From Erwinia endophytica (lineage in GTDB: Bacteria; Pseudomonadota; Gammaproteobacteria; Enterobacterales; Enterobacteriaceae), in the NCBI RefSeq assembly GCF_009295515.1, contig NZ_RQVV01000011.1, forward strand, positions 186,001 to 250,000: 64,000 nucleotides of DNA, written 5' to 3'. The first letter of the stretch is position 1, and every line of letters begins with the position of its first letter. Positions 34,237 to 44,372 of this stretch are shown here, piece by piece. A program made the position numbers and the translations under genes. Below the pieces are notes generated by a model, which searched no databases, had not been told where the DNA came from, and saw nothing but the letters and a program-made list of their open reading frames with translations.

Positions 34237-34977
34237 TCAATACATTACTTTGTGACCATATCCTTCCAGAATATGTTTGACCCGCTCCATCGTTTCGGCC
34301 TTGGGGGGGTGAACGTCATTCAGCTTATATTCTTCGCCCATCGCTACCCACTTATGTTTACCCAGTTCGTGATAGGGCAGCAGTTCGATTTTTTCTATGT
34401 TAGCCATGTCTCGGGTGAATTCGCCCAAAAGATGCACTGACTTATCATCATCTGAGTAACCAGGAACCACGACGTAGCGGATCCATGTGCGGACATTTTT
34501 CTTTGCCAGATAGCGGGCAAAATCAAGTGTTCGATGATTGGAGACACCAACCAGAATCTGATGAATATCATCGTTGATCTGTTTCAGATCCAGCATCACT
34601 AAATCGGTCACTTCCAGCAGTTCGTCAATCACCGGATCATAACGACGCACAAAGCCGTTGGTATCGAGGCAGGTATTGATCCCTTCGGCATGGCAGGCAC
34701 GGAACCAGTCACGTACAAACTCAGCCTGCAAAATTGCCTCGCCGCCGGAAGCTGTGACGCCACCGCCGGACGCATTCATAAAGTGACGATAAGACACCAC
34801 GTCTTTCATCAGTTCTTCGACGGTGACTTCTTTGCCTCCGTGGGTATCCCAGGTATCTCGGTTGTGACAATACAGGCAGCGCATCAGGCAACCCTGGAAG
34901 AAGGTAATAAAACGGATACCGGGACCGTCAACGGTTCCACAGGATTCAAATGAATGGATACGGCCTTTAATTGACAT
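34237..34977 (-). CDS. pflA: Pyruvate formate-lyase 1-activating enzyme PflA
   Basis: Radical SAM enzyme that places the glycyl radical on PflB under anaerobic conditions. 246 residues, the E. coli length. The cluster-binding C-x3-C-x2-C motif is C30, C34, C37 ([18 protein letters not shown]). The glycine-rich SAM site [11 protein letters not shown] lies near 76-86. It is downstream of pflB, separated by about 260 bases with a terminator and a repeat, so it has or shares only partly the pfl transcript, as in E. coli. Confidence 0.97.
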   Translation of the reverse strand: MSIKGRIHSFESCGTVDGPGIRFITFFQGCLMRCLYCHNRDTWDTHGGKEVTVEELMKDVVSYRHFMNASGGGVTASGGEAILQAEFVRDWFRACHAEGINTCLDTNGFVRRYDPVIDELLEVTDLVMLDLKQINDDIHQILVGVSNHRTLDFARYLAKKNVRTWIRYVVVPGYSDDDKSVHLLGEFTRDMANIEKIELLPYHELGKHKWVAMGEEYKLNDVHPPKAETMERVKHILEGYGHKVMY

Positions 34978-35091
34978 CGCGATGAATTCTCCACGTTAAA
35001 CCCGCCTTTGGCAGGAACGCAGTCTTTAGCTGCGTTAAGTCTGTTTTGCCAGCTACCTGAGAAAAATAGAGAGCTGGCAAACAAGGCTATG

Positions 35092-35117
35092 AAAAGGCTC
35101 CGGTTAAGGAGCCTTTT
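35092..35117 (-). terminator. pflB rho-independent terminator
   Basis: AAAAGGCTCC (35092-35101) pairs perfectly with GGAGCCTTTT (35108-35117) over a six-base loop; the minus-strand product ends in TTTT. It lies between pflB and pflA. Confidence 0.8.
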
Positions 35118-35130
35118 ATGTGTCAAAGTA

Positions 35131-35192
35131 TCTATCCGTCATACTTCAAGCTGTAGAGGCATTAACCACACGAACATACTCAGTCACTTGAG
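35131..35192 (-). repeat. Intergenic repeat, copy B (pflB-pflA spacer)
   Basis: Read on the minus strand it carries the same landmarks as the right half of copy A: AAGTGACTGAG at the start and AGCTTGAAGTATGACGG at the end, 62 bases in all. The middle has diverged. It sits in the non-coding spacer between pflB and the pflB terminator. Confidence 0.55.
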
Positions 35193-35236
35193 TTTTGCTC
35201 GCGGGTCACCTTCTTTCTGTAGCGTGGAGGCCCGGC

Positions 35237-37519
35237 CTATATCGTCTGCGTGAAGGTACGGGTAATGACATCCTGCTGCTGTTCTTTAGTCAGTGAGTTG
35301 AACCGAACGGCATAACCGGATACACGAATAGTCAACTGAGGATATTTCTCCGGATTGTCCATCGCATCCAGCAGCATTTCACGGTTCATCACGTTAACGT
35401 TCAGATGCTGACCCCCTTCAATGCTGGCTTCATGGTGAAAATAACCATCCATCAGGCCGGCAAGGTTAGCTTTACGCACATTATCATCTTTACCCAGCGC
35501 GTTTGGCACGATGGAGAAGGTGTAGGAGATACCATCTTTGGCGTAGGCAAACGGCAGTTTCGCTACAGAGGTCAGTGAGGCGACAGCACCTTTTTGATCA
35601 CGACCATGCATTGGGTTGGCACCGGGTCCGAATGGTGCGCCAGCACGACGACCATCTGGAGTATTGCCGGTTTTTTTACCATACACCACGTTAGATGTAA
35701 TAGTCAGTACTGACTGAGTTGGTATCGCGTGGCGATAAGTTTGCAGTTTCTGAATTTTCTTCATGAAACGTTCAACCAGGTCACAGGCAATATCATCCAC
35801 ACGAGCATCGTTGTTGCCAAACTGCGGATATTCACCTTCGATTTTGAAGTCGATAGCCAGACCATCTTCATCACGAATGGTGGACACTTTGGCATACTTG
35901 ATAGCAGACAGGGAATCAGCTGCTACTGATAAACCAGCAATACCACAGGCCATGGTACGGTAAACGTCACGATCATGCAGCGCCATCAGTGAAGCTTCGT
36001 AGCTGTATTTGTCGTGCATGTAATGGATGATGTTCAGTGCGGTGACATACTGTTTTGCCAGCCAGTCCATGAAGTGATCCATGCGATCCATCACTTTGTC
36101 ATAATCCAGCACATCATCCATCATTGGCGCTTCTTTTGGACCCACCTGCATTTTCAGTTTTTCGTCTACACCACCGTTGATGGCATACAGCATGGTTTTC
36201 GCCAGGTTGGCACGTGCGCCGAAAAACTGCATTTGCTTACCGACTACCATTGGGCTGACGCAGCAGGCGATAGCATAGTCATCATTGTTGAAGTCCGGAC
36301 GCATCAGATCGTCATTTTCGTACTGAATAGACGAGGTATCAATGGACACTTTAGCGGCGAATTTCTTGAAGTTCAGCGGTAGCTTTTCAGACCATAGAAT
36401 GGTCATGTTTGGCTCCGGAGACGGTCCCATAGTGTAGAGAGTGTTCAAGAAACGGAAGCTGGTTTTGGTCACCAGAGTGCGACCGTCCAGTCCCATGCCA
36501 GCCAGTGATTCAGTGGCCCAGATGGGATCGCCTGAGAACAGTTCATCGTACTCTGGGGTCCGCAGGAAACGAACCATACGCAGTTTCATCACCAGGTGGT
36601 CAATCAATTCCTGAGCCTGCTGCTCGGTGATTTTACCCGCCTGCAGGTCGCGTTCGATATATATATCGAGGAAGGTCGATACGCGACCAAAGGACATCGC
36701 GGCACCGTTTTGGGATTTCACTGCGGCCAGGTAGCCGAAATAGGTCCACTGGACAGCTTCCTGTGCGGTGGTCGCCGGACCCGAAATATCACAGCCGTAT
36801 TTAGCGGCCATTTCTTTAATCTGTTGCAACGCCCGGTGCTGATCGGCAATTTCTTCACGCAGACGAATGGTGGCTTCAAGATTTACACCATTTTCCAGAT
36901 CGCTTTGCAGTGAAGTGAACTGGGCGAATTTGTCTTTCATCAGCAGGTCGATACCGTACAGCGCGACACGACGATAGTCACCAATGATGCGACCACGGCC
37001 ATATGCGTCTGGCAGACCCGTCAATACACCGGATTTACGGCAGCGCAGAATATCTGGGGTATAAACATCAAATACCCCCTGGTTGTGAGTTTTACGGTAT
37101 TCAGTGAAGATTTTTTTCAGGCCCGGATCCAGTTCGCGACCATAGACCTTACAGGAGCCTTCCACCATTTTTATCCCGCCGAATGGGATCAACGCACGTT
37201 TCAGTGGGGCTTCAGTTTGCAAACCAACAATGGTTTCCAGTTTTTTATTGATGTAACCCGCATCGTGAGACGTGATGGTCGAGGCCAGGTCAGTATCAAA
37301 ATCGACAGGGGAATGGGTACGGTTCTCCAGCTTGATGCCTTCCATAACCTGGTTCCACAGCGCGGTGGTAGCTTCAGTGGCACCACTCAGGAATGTTTCA
37401 TCACCTTCATAAGGGGTGTAGTTTTTCTGGATAAAGTCACGAACATTAACACTGTTCTGCCATTCGCCTTGTGCAAAGCCTGCCCAGGCCGCAGCCTGTT
37501 TTTCATTGAGTTCGCTCAT
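35237..37519 (-). CDS. pflB: Formate acetyltransferase (pyruvate formate-lyase) PflB
   Basis: Glycyl-radical enzyme converting pyruvate and CoA to acetyl-CoA and formate during anaerobic growth. 760 residues, the same as E. coli. The catalytic cysteine pair is in AIACCVSPM near 419-420 and the radical glycine is in RVSGYAVRF near 735. ATG is preceded by AAGGTAGG. It follows focA by 82 bases; the focA-pflB pair is the classical operon. Oxygen cleaves the activated protein at the glycine, so the function belongs to anoxic growth. Confidence 0.98.
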   Translation of the reverse strand: MSELNEKQAAAWAGFAQGEWQNSVNVRDFIQKNYTPYEGDETFLSGATEATTALWNQVMEGIKLENRTHSPVDFDTDLASTITSHDAGYINKKLETIVGLQTEAPLKRALIPFGGIKMVEGSCKVYGRELDPGLKKIFTEYRKTHNQGVFDVYTPDILRCRKSGVLTGLPDAYGRGRIIGDYRRVALYGIDLLMKDKFAQFTSLQSDLENGVNLEATIRLREEIADQHRALQQIKEMAAKYGCDISGPATTAQEAVQWTYFGYLAAVKSQNGAAMSFGRVSTFLDIYIERDLQAGKITEQQAQELIDHLVMKLRMVRFLRTPEYDELFSGDPIWATESLAGMGLDGRTLVTKTSFRFLNTLYTMGPSPEPNMTILWSEKLPLNFKKFAAKVSIDTSSIQYENDDLMRPDFNNDDYAIACCVSPMVVGKQMQFFGARANLAKTMLYAINGGVDEKLKMQVGPKEAPMMDDVLDYDKVMDRMDHFMDWLAKQYVTALNIIHYMHDKYSYEASLMALHDRDVYRTMACGIAGLSVAADSLSAIKYAKVSTIRDEDGLAIDFKIEGEYPQFGNNDARVDDIACDLVERFMKKIQKLQTYRHAIPTQSVLTITSNVVYGKKTGNTPDGRRAGAPFGPGANPMHGRDQKGAVASLTSVAKLPFAYAKDGISYTFSIVPNALGKDDNVRKANLAGLMDGYFHHEASIEGGQHLNVNVMNREMLLDAMDNPEKYPQLTIRVSGYAVRFNSLTKEQQQDVITRTFTQTI

Positions 37520-37601
37520 TTGAACCTACCTTAATTACGTTGAGTTCTTTCGTTCCCGTTGCCCGATTTCAGGCGACGGACGCCAAATCTTATTGTTGCT
37601 G

Positions 37602-38459
37602 TCAGTGATGATCGCCATCGCGCAGATAGATAACCCAGTACGTCAGACCGACTAATAATCCGCCACCAATAATATTCCCAAGTGTGACCGGGATAAGGTT
37701 ATTCATCACAAAGTTACGTACTGTCAGCTCGGAAAAGTGGGCGGCAGTGGCGCCCGTCGTCTGCCAGAATTCCGGGGAAGCAAAATCTTTGATAACGATA
37801 GCCATTGGAATAAGAAACATGTTGGCAATGCTGTGTTCAAATCCGCTGGCGACAAACATCGCTACTGGCAATACCATGGCTAACATTTTGTCCGTCAGGC
37901 TGCGACCGGAATAGCTCATCCACACCGCCAGACATACCATCAGATTGGCCAGCGTACCCAGGCAGACTGCTTCGAAGAAAGTATGGTGCATTTTATGGTC
38001 AGCTGTCTGCAGAACATTTAATCCCCATGCACCATTCGCCGACATATATTGTCCGGCAAACCAGATCAGCCCAACGAAAAACATTGCGCCGAAAAAATTT
38101 CCGATATAAACATTAATCCAGTTGCGACCAAGTTGTCCCCAACTGATACGGCCACTGGCTTTTGCCACCATGGTTAGTACGGTTGAGGTGAAGAGATCCG
38201 CACCACATACCACGACCAGCATCAACCCAAGTGAGAAGCAAATACCGCCAACCAGCTTTGCCAGGCCATAGGGGATGGTCTCTGTGCCGGTGGTGGCGGT
38301 GATATAGAAAACAAAGGCAATGGAAATAAAGACGCCCGCAGTAATGGCCAGGAAAAATGTTGTGAAGGGGCGCTTCATTGCTTTATAGACACCCGCTTCT
38401 TCGGCAACTTTGGCCATTTCAGACGGTAAAAGTAAATCGAACGGGTTGCCAGTTTTCAC
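37602..38459 (-). CDS. focA: Formate channel FocA
   Basis: Pentameric inner-membrane channel for formate, working with PflB. Start placed at a GTG (38459) eight bases after GGGAG, which gives 285 residues, the same as E. coli, whose focA also starts with GTG; a TTG 15 bases earlier overlaps the ribosome site. Six membrane segments. The FNT signature stretches are present: ITAGVFISIAFVFYIT near 39-54, GADLFTSTV near 91 and the gating histidine in MVLPVAMFVASGFEHSIAN (near 209). An FNR-type promoter lies upstream. Confidence 0.96.
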   Translation of the reverse strand: MKTGNPFDLLLPSEMAKVAEEAGVYKAMKRPFTTFFLAITAGVFISIAFVFYITATTGTETIPYGLAKLVGGICFSLGLMLVVVCGADLFTSTVLTMVAKASGRISWGQLGRNWINVYIGNFFGAMFFVGLIWFAGQYMSANGAWGLNVLQTADHKMHHTFFEAVCLGTLANLMVCLAVWMSYSGRSLTDKMLAMVLPVAMFVASGFEHSIANMFLIPMAIVIKDFASPEFWQTTGATAAHFSELTVRNFVMNNLIPVTLGNIIGGGLLVGLTYWVIYLRDGDHH

Positions 38460-38840
38460 ACTAACTACTCCCAAAATTAATCAACGCTGAAATACTAACA
38501 AAGGAGTATAGAGGGGAAATTGATGTGGATCATATTGCGCCAGCATATCGTTGCTTAATACACTGTTTTTACTGTGGTTTATTGATTTAACCAGCTGATA
38601 TATAAAGACTAAATTTTTTTTAATATACTAAATAAAAGTTGAAGGGAACATACAGCACATTAAGTAAAACTGATGGCAAACAGAAAAAATATGTCCTGCT
38701 TGTTAATTGTTTGGTTTTTAAAAATATTTAACTCACCTTTTATTAACCTTTACTGAAACTATTTGTCACTTTTATTTTTTTCGCTGGATCTAAAATAGCT
38801 GGCGGTGTGCATTATCTCACACAAACCGCCAGATCAGCAT
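38460..38840. other. focA upstream region, between ycaO and focA
   Basis: 381 bases, clearly AT-rich, both genes on the minus strand. Next to focA is an FNR-type promoter listed separately. The rest has several A/T runs that could hold the further promoters and IHF or ArcA sites known for the E. coli focA-pfl region, but I cannot assign them by eye. No open reading frame is seen. Confidence 0.55.
38492..38533 (-). promoter_or_regulatory. FNR class II promoter of focA-pflB
   Basis: TTGATGTGGATCAT (38520-38533) matches the FNR box TTGAT-4N-ATCAA at nine of ten fixed positions. On the minus strand a -10 TAGTAT (38492-38497) begins 29 bases from the box centre, exactly the spacing of a site centred at -41.5. 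The transcript would start about 25 bases before the focA GTG. Confidence 0.65.
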
Positions 38841-40598
38841 TTATTTCCAGTAGCGGCGTTTAGCCTGCTGGAGTTTTTCATAAGCGGCCAGCAGGGATTG
38901 ATGAGCCGGGAATGCCAGTAAATCGCCATCCACGCTCTGCAGTCCGTTGAATGGCGCTTCACCGCTGATGGCAGCCGATGCGGCGACAACAGTTTCCTGA
39001 CCGTACATACGTACGAAGGCGTGGTAATATTGCAGTGGATCTCGTTCGTCTTCCATGCTCAGCAGCAACAAAGTTTGCAGGCAGCGGTAGTAGTTGGCGC
39101 GGGCTGGAGTAAAAATGGAAGCATTGAATTCCATGGTCCATTCGGTCCACACCAGTGCCTGGTCAAGGTCGCCACCGGCCAGGGCCAGCATCGCTTTCAG
39201 TTCCCCGATGCGCAAGGTGTACCAGCCGTTATCTTTACCGGTCGCCAGGCCCAGTAGTTCACGAACACGGGTGAAGTCATCAAGGCCTTCTTCATCCAGG
39301 CGCTCAATCAATGCCAGATAGTCTGCTTTTTCCCACTGACTTTCAGGCAATGCAAGGAGGACGTCACGCAGTTCGGCTCCCATATTGTTATTAGCCAGCA
39401 GTAAATCTTCCGCCGGATAGATATCAGACATGCCAGGCACGATGATCCGGCAAGCGTAAACATCCAGATGCTGATAATCAGCGACATAGACTTCCTGGCC
39501 TTCGGCATTGAAAATGGCCATCAGTGTGGCGAATTCTTCTTCGGTGGTGCCGGCGAAACTCCAGTCAGTAAATGGATAGTCCGCTTCGTCTTTAAACATA
39601 TCCCAGGAGATCAGCCCGCTGGAATCGATAAAGTGTGTTTCCAGGTTAGCATGCTCAGCCACTTCTTCATCATCAAAAGTGGGGGGCGTAAACACATCCA
39701 GATCTTTCAGGCTACGACCCTGCAGCAGTTCGGTCACGGTACGTTCCAGTGCCACGCCAAAGTCAGGGTGAGCGCCAAAAGAGGCAAAACAGGTACCATT
39801 GTCAGGGTTGAACAGGACCACGCAAATGACCGGATACTTGCCGCCCAGCGATGCGTCATAAGTGAAGATAGGGAATCCTTCAGCTTCCAGTCTGGCGATG
39901 GCTTCTACCACGCCGGGGTAACGGTTGAGTACGTTATCAGGGATGGCTGGCAGGCTGATGGACTCGGCGATGATACGGTTTTTAATGTAGCGCTCAAAGA
40001 CCTCGGACAGACCCTGTACACGAGCTTCACTGGCCGTGTTACCGGCGGACATGCCATTAGACACGTACAGGTTGCCAATGATATTCACCGGAATATAAAC
40101 GGTGTGTTGATCTGACTGACGAGTAAATGGCAAGGCGCAGATCCCCCGATCGCGGTTACCTGATTGCAGATCGATCAGGTCGCTGGCGTTCAGTTCCTGT
40201 TCGGGGTCATAAAACGCGCGCAGGCGCGAGTCGAGGATGCCCTGCGGCAGAGCGTTGTCCTCTGGCAGTGGGAACCATTTTTCATTGGGATAGTGAACGA
40301 ATTCACTGTCAGCAATGGATTTTCCCAGCCAAAAATCGGCAAAGAAGTAGTTGGTAGACAGGCGCTCGAAGTATTCACCTAACGCGGAAGCCAGCGCGGC
40401 TTTCTTACTGGCGCCTTTACCGTTAGTGAAGCACAGTGGGCAGTCACGATCGCGAATATGAACGGACCAAACGTGAGGAACCGGATTAAGCCAGGACGCT
40501 TCTTCAATATTGAAGCCCAGATCCTGTAATTTTTGCTGAAAGCGTGCGATGGAATCTTCCAGCGCGGCATCTTTGCCTGGAATATAAGTTTGCGTCAT
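38841..40598 (-). CDS. ycaO: YcaO cyclodehydratase-like protein (ribosomal protein S12 methylthiolation factor)
   Basis: YcaO-fold ATP-dependent protein. In E. coli it is linked to RimO-dependent beta-methylthiolation of Asp in ribosomal protein S12. From the ATG at 40598 it has 585 residues (E. coli 586); a 13-residue upstream extension is not conserved. The ATP-binding core residues lie in GKGASKKAALASALGEYFERLS near 64-85 (a Glu-rich site) and ARVQGLSEVFERYIKNRI near 197-214; the C-terminal third is a helical TPR-like domain. No thiazole/oxazole precursor peptide or partner gene lies nearby, which fits the housekeeping YcaO rather than an RiPP enzyme. Confidence 0.93.
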   Translation of the reverse strand: MTQTYIPGKDAALEDSIARFQQKLQDLGFNIEEASWLNPVPHVWSVHIRDRDCPLCFTNGKGASKKAALASALGEYFERLSTNYFFADFWLGKSIADSEFVHYPNEKWFPLPEDNALPQGILDSRLRAFYDPEQELNASDLIDLQSGNRDRGICALPFTRQSDQHTVYIPVNIIGNLYVSNGMSAGNTASEARVQGLSEVFERYIKNRIIAESISLPAIPDNVLNRYPGVVEAIARLEAEGFPIFTYDASLGGKYPVICVVLFNPDNGTCFASFGAHPDFGVALERTVTELLQGRSLKDLDVFTPPTFDDEEVAEHANLETHFIDSSGLISWDMFKDEADYPFTDWSFAGTTEEEFATLMAIFNAEGQEVYVADYQHLDVYACRIIVPGMSDIYPAEDLLLANNNMGAELRDVLLALPESQWEKADYLALIERLDEEGLDDFTRVRELLGLATGKDNGWYTLRIGELKAMLALAGGDLDQALVWTEWTMEFNASIFTPARANYYRCLQTLLLLSMEDERDPLQYYHAFVRMYGQETVVAASAAISGEAPFNGLQSVDGDLLAFPAHQSLLAAYEKLQQAKRRYWK

Positions 40599-40831
40599 AA
40601 AGCCCACTTGTTTTGGGTTGTGCCGAAAGTGCGCCATGATACGGGGTTTCTGGCCGATTCGCTATCCGGCAGGAGAATTTCATTGGTGCTATTCTGGCCG
40701 TTTTTCAGCCTGATGCGAGGCGGTATTTTTTTATTGCTGTAACGCCTCACAAAACATCGTCTTTGTTGCATTTATCCCTACAAACTATTGCGTGGCTGAG
40801 TGAAGAACTGGTCGGCTGACCGGATTAATCA

Positions 40832-40860
40832 TTGCAGCTCGTTAAGGGCAATGATAAAAC
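40832..40860 (+). promoter_or_regulatory. Candidate serC promoter
   Basis: -35 TTGCAG (40832-40837), 17-base spacer, -10 TAAAAC (40855-40860), about 48 bases before the serC ATG. The hexamers are imperfect but the spacing is right. Confidence 0.4.
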
Positions 40861-40907
40861 CGATAACATAGAGTCGAAATCGATTGATCTGAAAGTGGTG
40901 AGGGGAA

Positions 40908-41993
40908 ATGAGCCAGGTTTTCAATTTTAGCGCCGGTCCAGCGATGCTGCCGGTGGAAGTACTGCGTCGTGCCGAACAGGAACTCTGTAACTGGCAGGGG
41001 TTAGGGACATCTGTGATGGAAATCAGCCACCGCAGTAAGGCGTTCATTCAGGTTGCTGAAGAGGCGGAAAAAGATTTTCGTGATCTGCTAAAAATCCCTT
41101 CCAATTATAACGTTTTATTCTGTCATGGCGGCGCTCGTGCGCAGTTTGCTGCGATTCCGCTGAACCTGCTGGGCAACCAGACTACGGCAGATTATGTCGA
41201 TGGCGGTTACTGGGCGCACAGTGCCGTAAAAGAAGCGCTGAAATACTGTACGCCAAACGTCATTGATGCAAAAACCACGGTTGACGGCCTGCGGGCGATA
41301 ACCCCAATGAGTCGCTGGGCACTGTCTGATAATGCGGCTTATGTGCACTATTGTCCTAATGAAACTATCGACGGTATTGCCATTAATGAAGAGCCGGATT
41401 TTGGTGATAAAGTGGTGGTGGCCGATATGTCATCAACCATCCTGTCGTACCCGATTGATGTGAGTCGCTATGGGGTGATTTATGCTGGAGCCCAGAAAAA
41501 TATCGGTCCGGCTGGCCTCACACTGGTCGTCGTGCGTGAAGATTTGCTGGGTAAAGCGAAGCAAGAATTGCCTTCCATCCTGGATTACCAGGTGCTGAGT
41601 GAAAACGATTCCATGTTCAATACGCCGCCTACCTTTGCGTGGTATCTTTCCGGGTTGGTGTTTAAATGGTTGAAAGAACAGGGTGGCGTGGCTGAGCTGG
41701 ATAAACGCAATCAGGCAAAAGCTGATCTGTTGTATGGTGTGATCGACAAGAGTGGTTTCTATCGCAACGATGTGGTTATCAGCAATCGTTCGCGGATGAA
41801 TGTTCCTTTCCAGCTGGCGGATTCCGCCCTGGATAAGGTGTTCCTTGAGGAGTCATTTGCTGCGGGTCTGCATGCGCTGAAAGGTCATCGCGTTGTCGGG
41901 GGGATGCGTGCATCTATCTACAATGCGATGCCTCTGGAAGGTGTGAAGGCGTTGACCGACTTTATGATCGATTTCGAGCGACGTCACGGTTAA
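40908..41993 (+). CDS. serC: Phosphoserine/phosphohydroxythreonine aminotransferase SerC
   Basis: PLP aminotransferase for serine (3-phosphohydroxypyruvate) and pyridoxal phosphate (PdxA/PdxB route) synthesis. 361 residues (E. coli 362). Phosphate/PLP contacts in CHGGARAQF near 75 and the PLP lysine in [12 protein letters not shown] near 198 are intact, as is [10 protein letters not shown] near 285. ATG with AGGGGAA. It is co-directional with aroA, 81 bases apart with a hairpin between, as in E. coli. Confidence 0.97.
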   Translation: MSQVFNFSAGPAMLPVEVLRRAEQELCNWQGLGTSVMEISHRSKAFIQVAEEAEKDFRDLLKIPSNYNVLFCHGGARAQFAAIPLNLLGNQTTADYVDGGYWAHSAVKEALKYCTPNVIDAKTTVDGLRAITPMSRWALSDNAAYVHYCPNETIDGIAINEEPDFGDKVVVADMSSTILSYPIDVSRYGVIYAGAQKNIGPAGLTLVVVREDLLGKAKQELPSILDYQVLSENDSMFNTPPTFAWYLSGLVFKWLKEQGGVAELDKRNQAKADLLYGVIDKSGFYRNDVVISNRSRMNVPFQLADSALDKVFLEESFAAGLHALKGHRVVGGMRASIYNAMPLEGVKALTDFMIDFERRHG

Positions 41994-42018
41994 GCGTGAA
42001 TTATCGACTGAAATATCT

Positions 42019-42044
42019 GAAACCTCGCGAAGCTGCGGGGTTTC
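42019..42044 (+). terminator. Attenuator-like hairpin between serC and aroA
   Basis: GAAACCTCGC (42019-42028) pairs with GCGGGGTTTC (42035-42044) with one G-T pair and a six-base loop, then a broken T-rich stretch. It would lower aroA transcription relative to serC, as known for the E. coli mixed-function operon. Confidence 0.5.
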
Positions 42045-42074
42045 ATTGCATTTTATTTGGAGAATAAGTTTCAC

Positions 42075-43361
42075 ATGCAGGAATCCCTGACGTTACAACC
42101 TGTTTCACTGGTGAATGGCACTGTTAACTTACCCGGTTCCAAAAGCGTTTCGAATCGCGCTTTGTTGCTGGCTGCGCTGGCTAAAGGCACCACGCGTCTG
42201 ACTAATTTGCTGGATAGTGATGACGTGCGTCATATGCTCAATGCATTGCATGCATTGGGGGTCAGTTATACTTTGTCGGACAATCGTACGGTGTGTGAAG
42301 TGACCGGTAAGGGGGGCGCTCTGCATGCGGACAAACCTCTGGAACTGTTTTTAGGTAACGCTGGAACGGCGATGCGTCCTCTTGCTGCCGCGCTTTGCCT
42401 GGGGAAAAACGACATTGTGTTGACCGGTGAACCAAGGATGAAAGAACGTCCCATTGGCCATTTGGTTGATGCGCTTCGTCAGGGAGGAGCGCAAGTGGAT
42501 TATCTTGAACAACAGGATTATCCACCATTGCATCTCCAGGGCGGTTTCGTTGGAGGAGAGGTTTCTGTCGATGGCAGTGTATCAAGCCAGTTCCTGACGG
42601 CGTTGCTGATGACTGCTCCGCTGGCCCCGAACGACACAAAAATTATCATTAAGGGGGAACTGGTTTCCAAACCTTATATTGATATCACCCTTAATCTGAT
42701 GAAAACTTTTGGCGTGACGGTTAAAAACGAAGGCTACGCCATTTTCCATGTCGCGGGTAATCAACAGTATGTTTCTCCGGGTGCATATTTGGTTGAAGGC
42801 GACGCATCCTCTGCTTCTTACTTTTTGGCCGCAGCGGCAATCAAAGGCGGTACGATCAAAGTTACCGGTATTGGTCGCAACAGCATGCAGGGCGATATCC
42901 GCTTTGCCGACGTACTGGAGAAAATGGGCGCGAGCGTTGAATGGGGTGACGACTATATTGCCTGCACCCGCGGTGAACTGAAGGCTATCGACCTGGATAT
43001 GAATCATATTCCGGATGCGGCAATGACGATCGCCACGACGGCGTTGTTTGCTAAAGGTACGACGGTAATGCGTAATATTTATAACTGGCGTGTAAAAGAA
43101 ACCGACCGTCTGGCTGCCATGGCGACTGAGTTGCGTAAAGTGGGGGCTAAAGTGGAAGAGGGGCATGATTACATTTGCATTACGCCACCGGAAACTATTC
43201 AGTTTGCGGAGATTGGTACCTATAATGATCACCGCATGGCGATGTGTTTTTCGCTGGTGGCGTTATCTTCTACCCCGGTGACTATTCTTGACCCCAAGTG
43301 TACTGCTAAAACCTTCCCAGACTACTTTGAGCAGTTTGCTCGTCTCAGCCAGTCGGCATGA
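42075..43361 (+). CDS. aroA: 3-phosphoshikimate 1-carboxyvinyltransferase (EPSP synthase) AroA
   Basis: Sixth step of the shikimate pathway: shikimate-3-phosphate and PEP to EPSP. From the ATG at 42075 it has 428 residues (E. coli 427); an in-frame TTG at 42057 would include the ribosome site and is rejected. Substrate motif [10 protein letters not shown] (21-30), PEP site [15 protein letters not shown] (91-105) and [11 protein letters not shown] near 345 are intact. Gly97 with the surrounding sequence is the glyphosate-sensitive class I type. Confidence 0.97.
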   Translation: MQESLTLQPVSLVNGTVNLPGSKSVSNRALLLAALAKGTTRLTNLLDSDDVRHMLNALHALGVSYTLSDNRTVCEVTGKGGALHADKPLELFLGNAGTAMRPLAAALCLGKNDIVLTGEPRMKERPIGHLVDALRQGGAQVDYLEQQDYPPLHLQGGFVGGEVSVDGSVSSQFLTALLMTAPLAPNDTKIIIKGELVSKPYIDITLNLMKTFGVTVKNEGYAIFHVAGNQQYVSPGAYLVEGDASSASYFLAAAAIKGGTIKVTGIGRNSMQGDIRFADVLEKMGASVEWGDDYIACTRGELKAIDLDMNHIPDAAMTIATTALFAKGTTVMRNIYNWRVKETDRLAAMATELRKVGAKVEEGHDYICITPPETIQFAEIGTYNDHRMAMCFSLVALSSTPVTILDPKCTAKTFPDYFEQFARLSQSA

Positions 43362-43514
43362 TCATGATTCTGCAAAACCGCTGCATAACCTGCAGCGGAT
43401 TGTGAACTGGCTCACACATTCGCCAGCGGAATTTGCGTTGAACCCCACCCGAATGGGTTGATTAATTTTGAGTATGTCTATGTTTAAGGGGTAACGATCA
43501 GGGCTGTTGCAGCG

Positions 43515-43520
43515 TATAAT
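43515..43520 (+). promoter_or_regulatory. Candidate cmk-rpsA promoter (-10)
   Basis: A perfect TATAAT lies 58 bases before the cmk ATG. The matching -35 region is weak, so only the -10 is recorded. Confidence 0.4.
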
Positions 43521-43577
43521 ACGCGTCGATATTTGTCTGAGCAGGTTAAACAGACATCCTACCGACAGGAGAACGAC

Positions 43578-44264
43578 ATGACGGCTTTAGCTCCAGTGAT
43601 CACCATTGATGGCCCCAGCGGTGCTGGTAAAGGGACCTTGTGTAAAGCACTGGCAGAGGCGTTGCAATGGCATCTGTTGGATTCAGGCGCGATTTATCGC
43701 GTATTGGCGCTGGCTGCTTTGCACCACCAGGTGGATATTACCTCGGAAGAGGCTCTGGTACCTATCGCCGCTCATCTGGACGTACGCTTTGTTTCCACCA
43801 ATGGTGAGATGCAGGTGATCCTTGAAGGCGAAAACGTATCGGCTGAAATCCGTACGCAAGATGTGAGCAACACCGCGTCAAAAGTTGCTGCATTTCCTCG
43901 TGTTCGCGAAGCGCTGTTGCGCCGTCAGCGAGCCTTCCGTGATATGCCGGGCCTGATTGCGGATGGACGAGATATGGGGACGGTGGTTTTCCCTGATGCG
44001 CCAGTAAAAATCTTTCTTGATGCCAGTTCAGAAGAGCGTGCTCGCCGTCGTATGCTACAGTTGCAGGAGAAAGGCTTTAGTGTTAACTTTGAGCGCCTTT
44101 TATCTGAGATAAAAGAACGTGATGATCGCGATCGTAATCGCGCTATCGCGCCGCTGATACCGGCAAGTGATGCGCTGGTGCTGGATTCAACCAGTATGTC
44201 AATTGAGCAAGTTATTAAAACTTCTCTTAATTATGCGCGTGAAAAGCTGTCCTTGCTGCCGTAG
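43578..44264 (+). CDS. cmk: Cytidylate kinase Cmk
   Basis: Phosphorylates CMP and dCMP with ATP. From the ATG at 43578 (AGGAGAACGAC before it) it has 228 residues (E. coli 227); a 15-residue upstream extension is not conserved. P-loop GPSGAGKG (12-19), CMP-binding [11 protein letters not shown] near 36 and [15 protein letters not shown] near 129 are intact, with the LID arginines in [11 protein letters not shown]. Upstream of rpsA in the same direction, as in E. coli. Confidence 0.97.
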   Translation: MTALAPVITIDGPSGAGKGTLCKALAEALQWHLLDSGAIYRVLALAALHHQVDITSEEALVPIAAHLDVRFVSTNGEMQVILEGENVSAEIRTQDVSNTASKVAAFPRVREALLRRQRAFRDMPGLIADGRDMGTVVFPDAPVKIFLDASSEERARRRMLQLQEKGFSVNFERLLSEIKERDDRDRNRAIAPLIPASDALVLDSTSMSIEQVIKTSLNYAREKLSLLP

Positions 44265-44372
44265 TAACTGATTTTTAACCCTCTGATATGGATGTCATGG
44301 GGTATGTGAAACAACCCCACCCGCCAGGATGTCAGGTGGACGTTAAAATTGAAGAATCATAAGATTATCAAT

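Noticed and set aside
38841-40598. YcaO as part of a RiPP (azoline-peptide) cluster
   Set aside because: There is no precursor peptide, E1-like partner, dehydrogenase or export gene nearby, and the protein matches the housekeeping YcaO along its full length beside focA-pflB.
42582-43232. 216-codon minus-strand frame inside aroA
   Set aside because: Shadow of aroA. No family resemblance or ribosome site.
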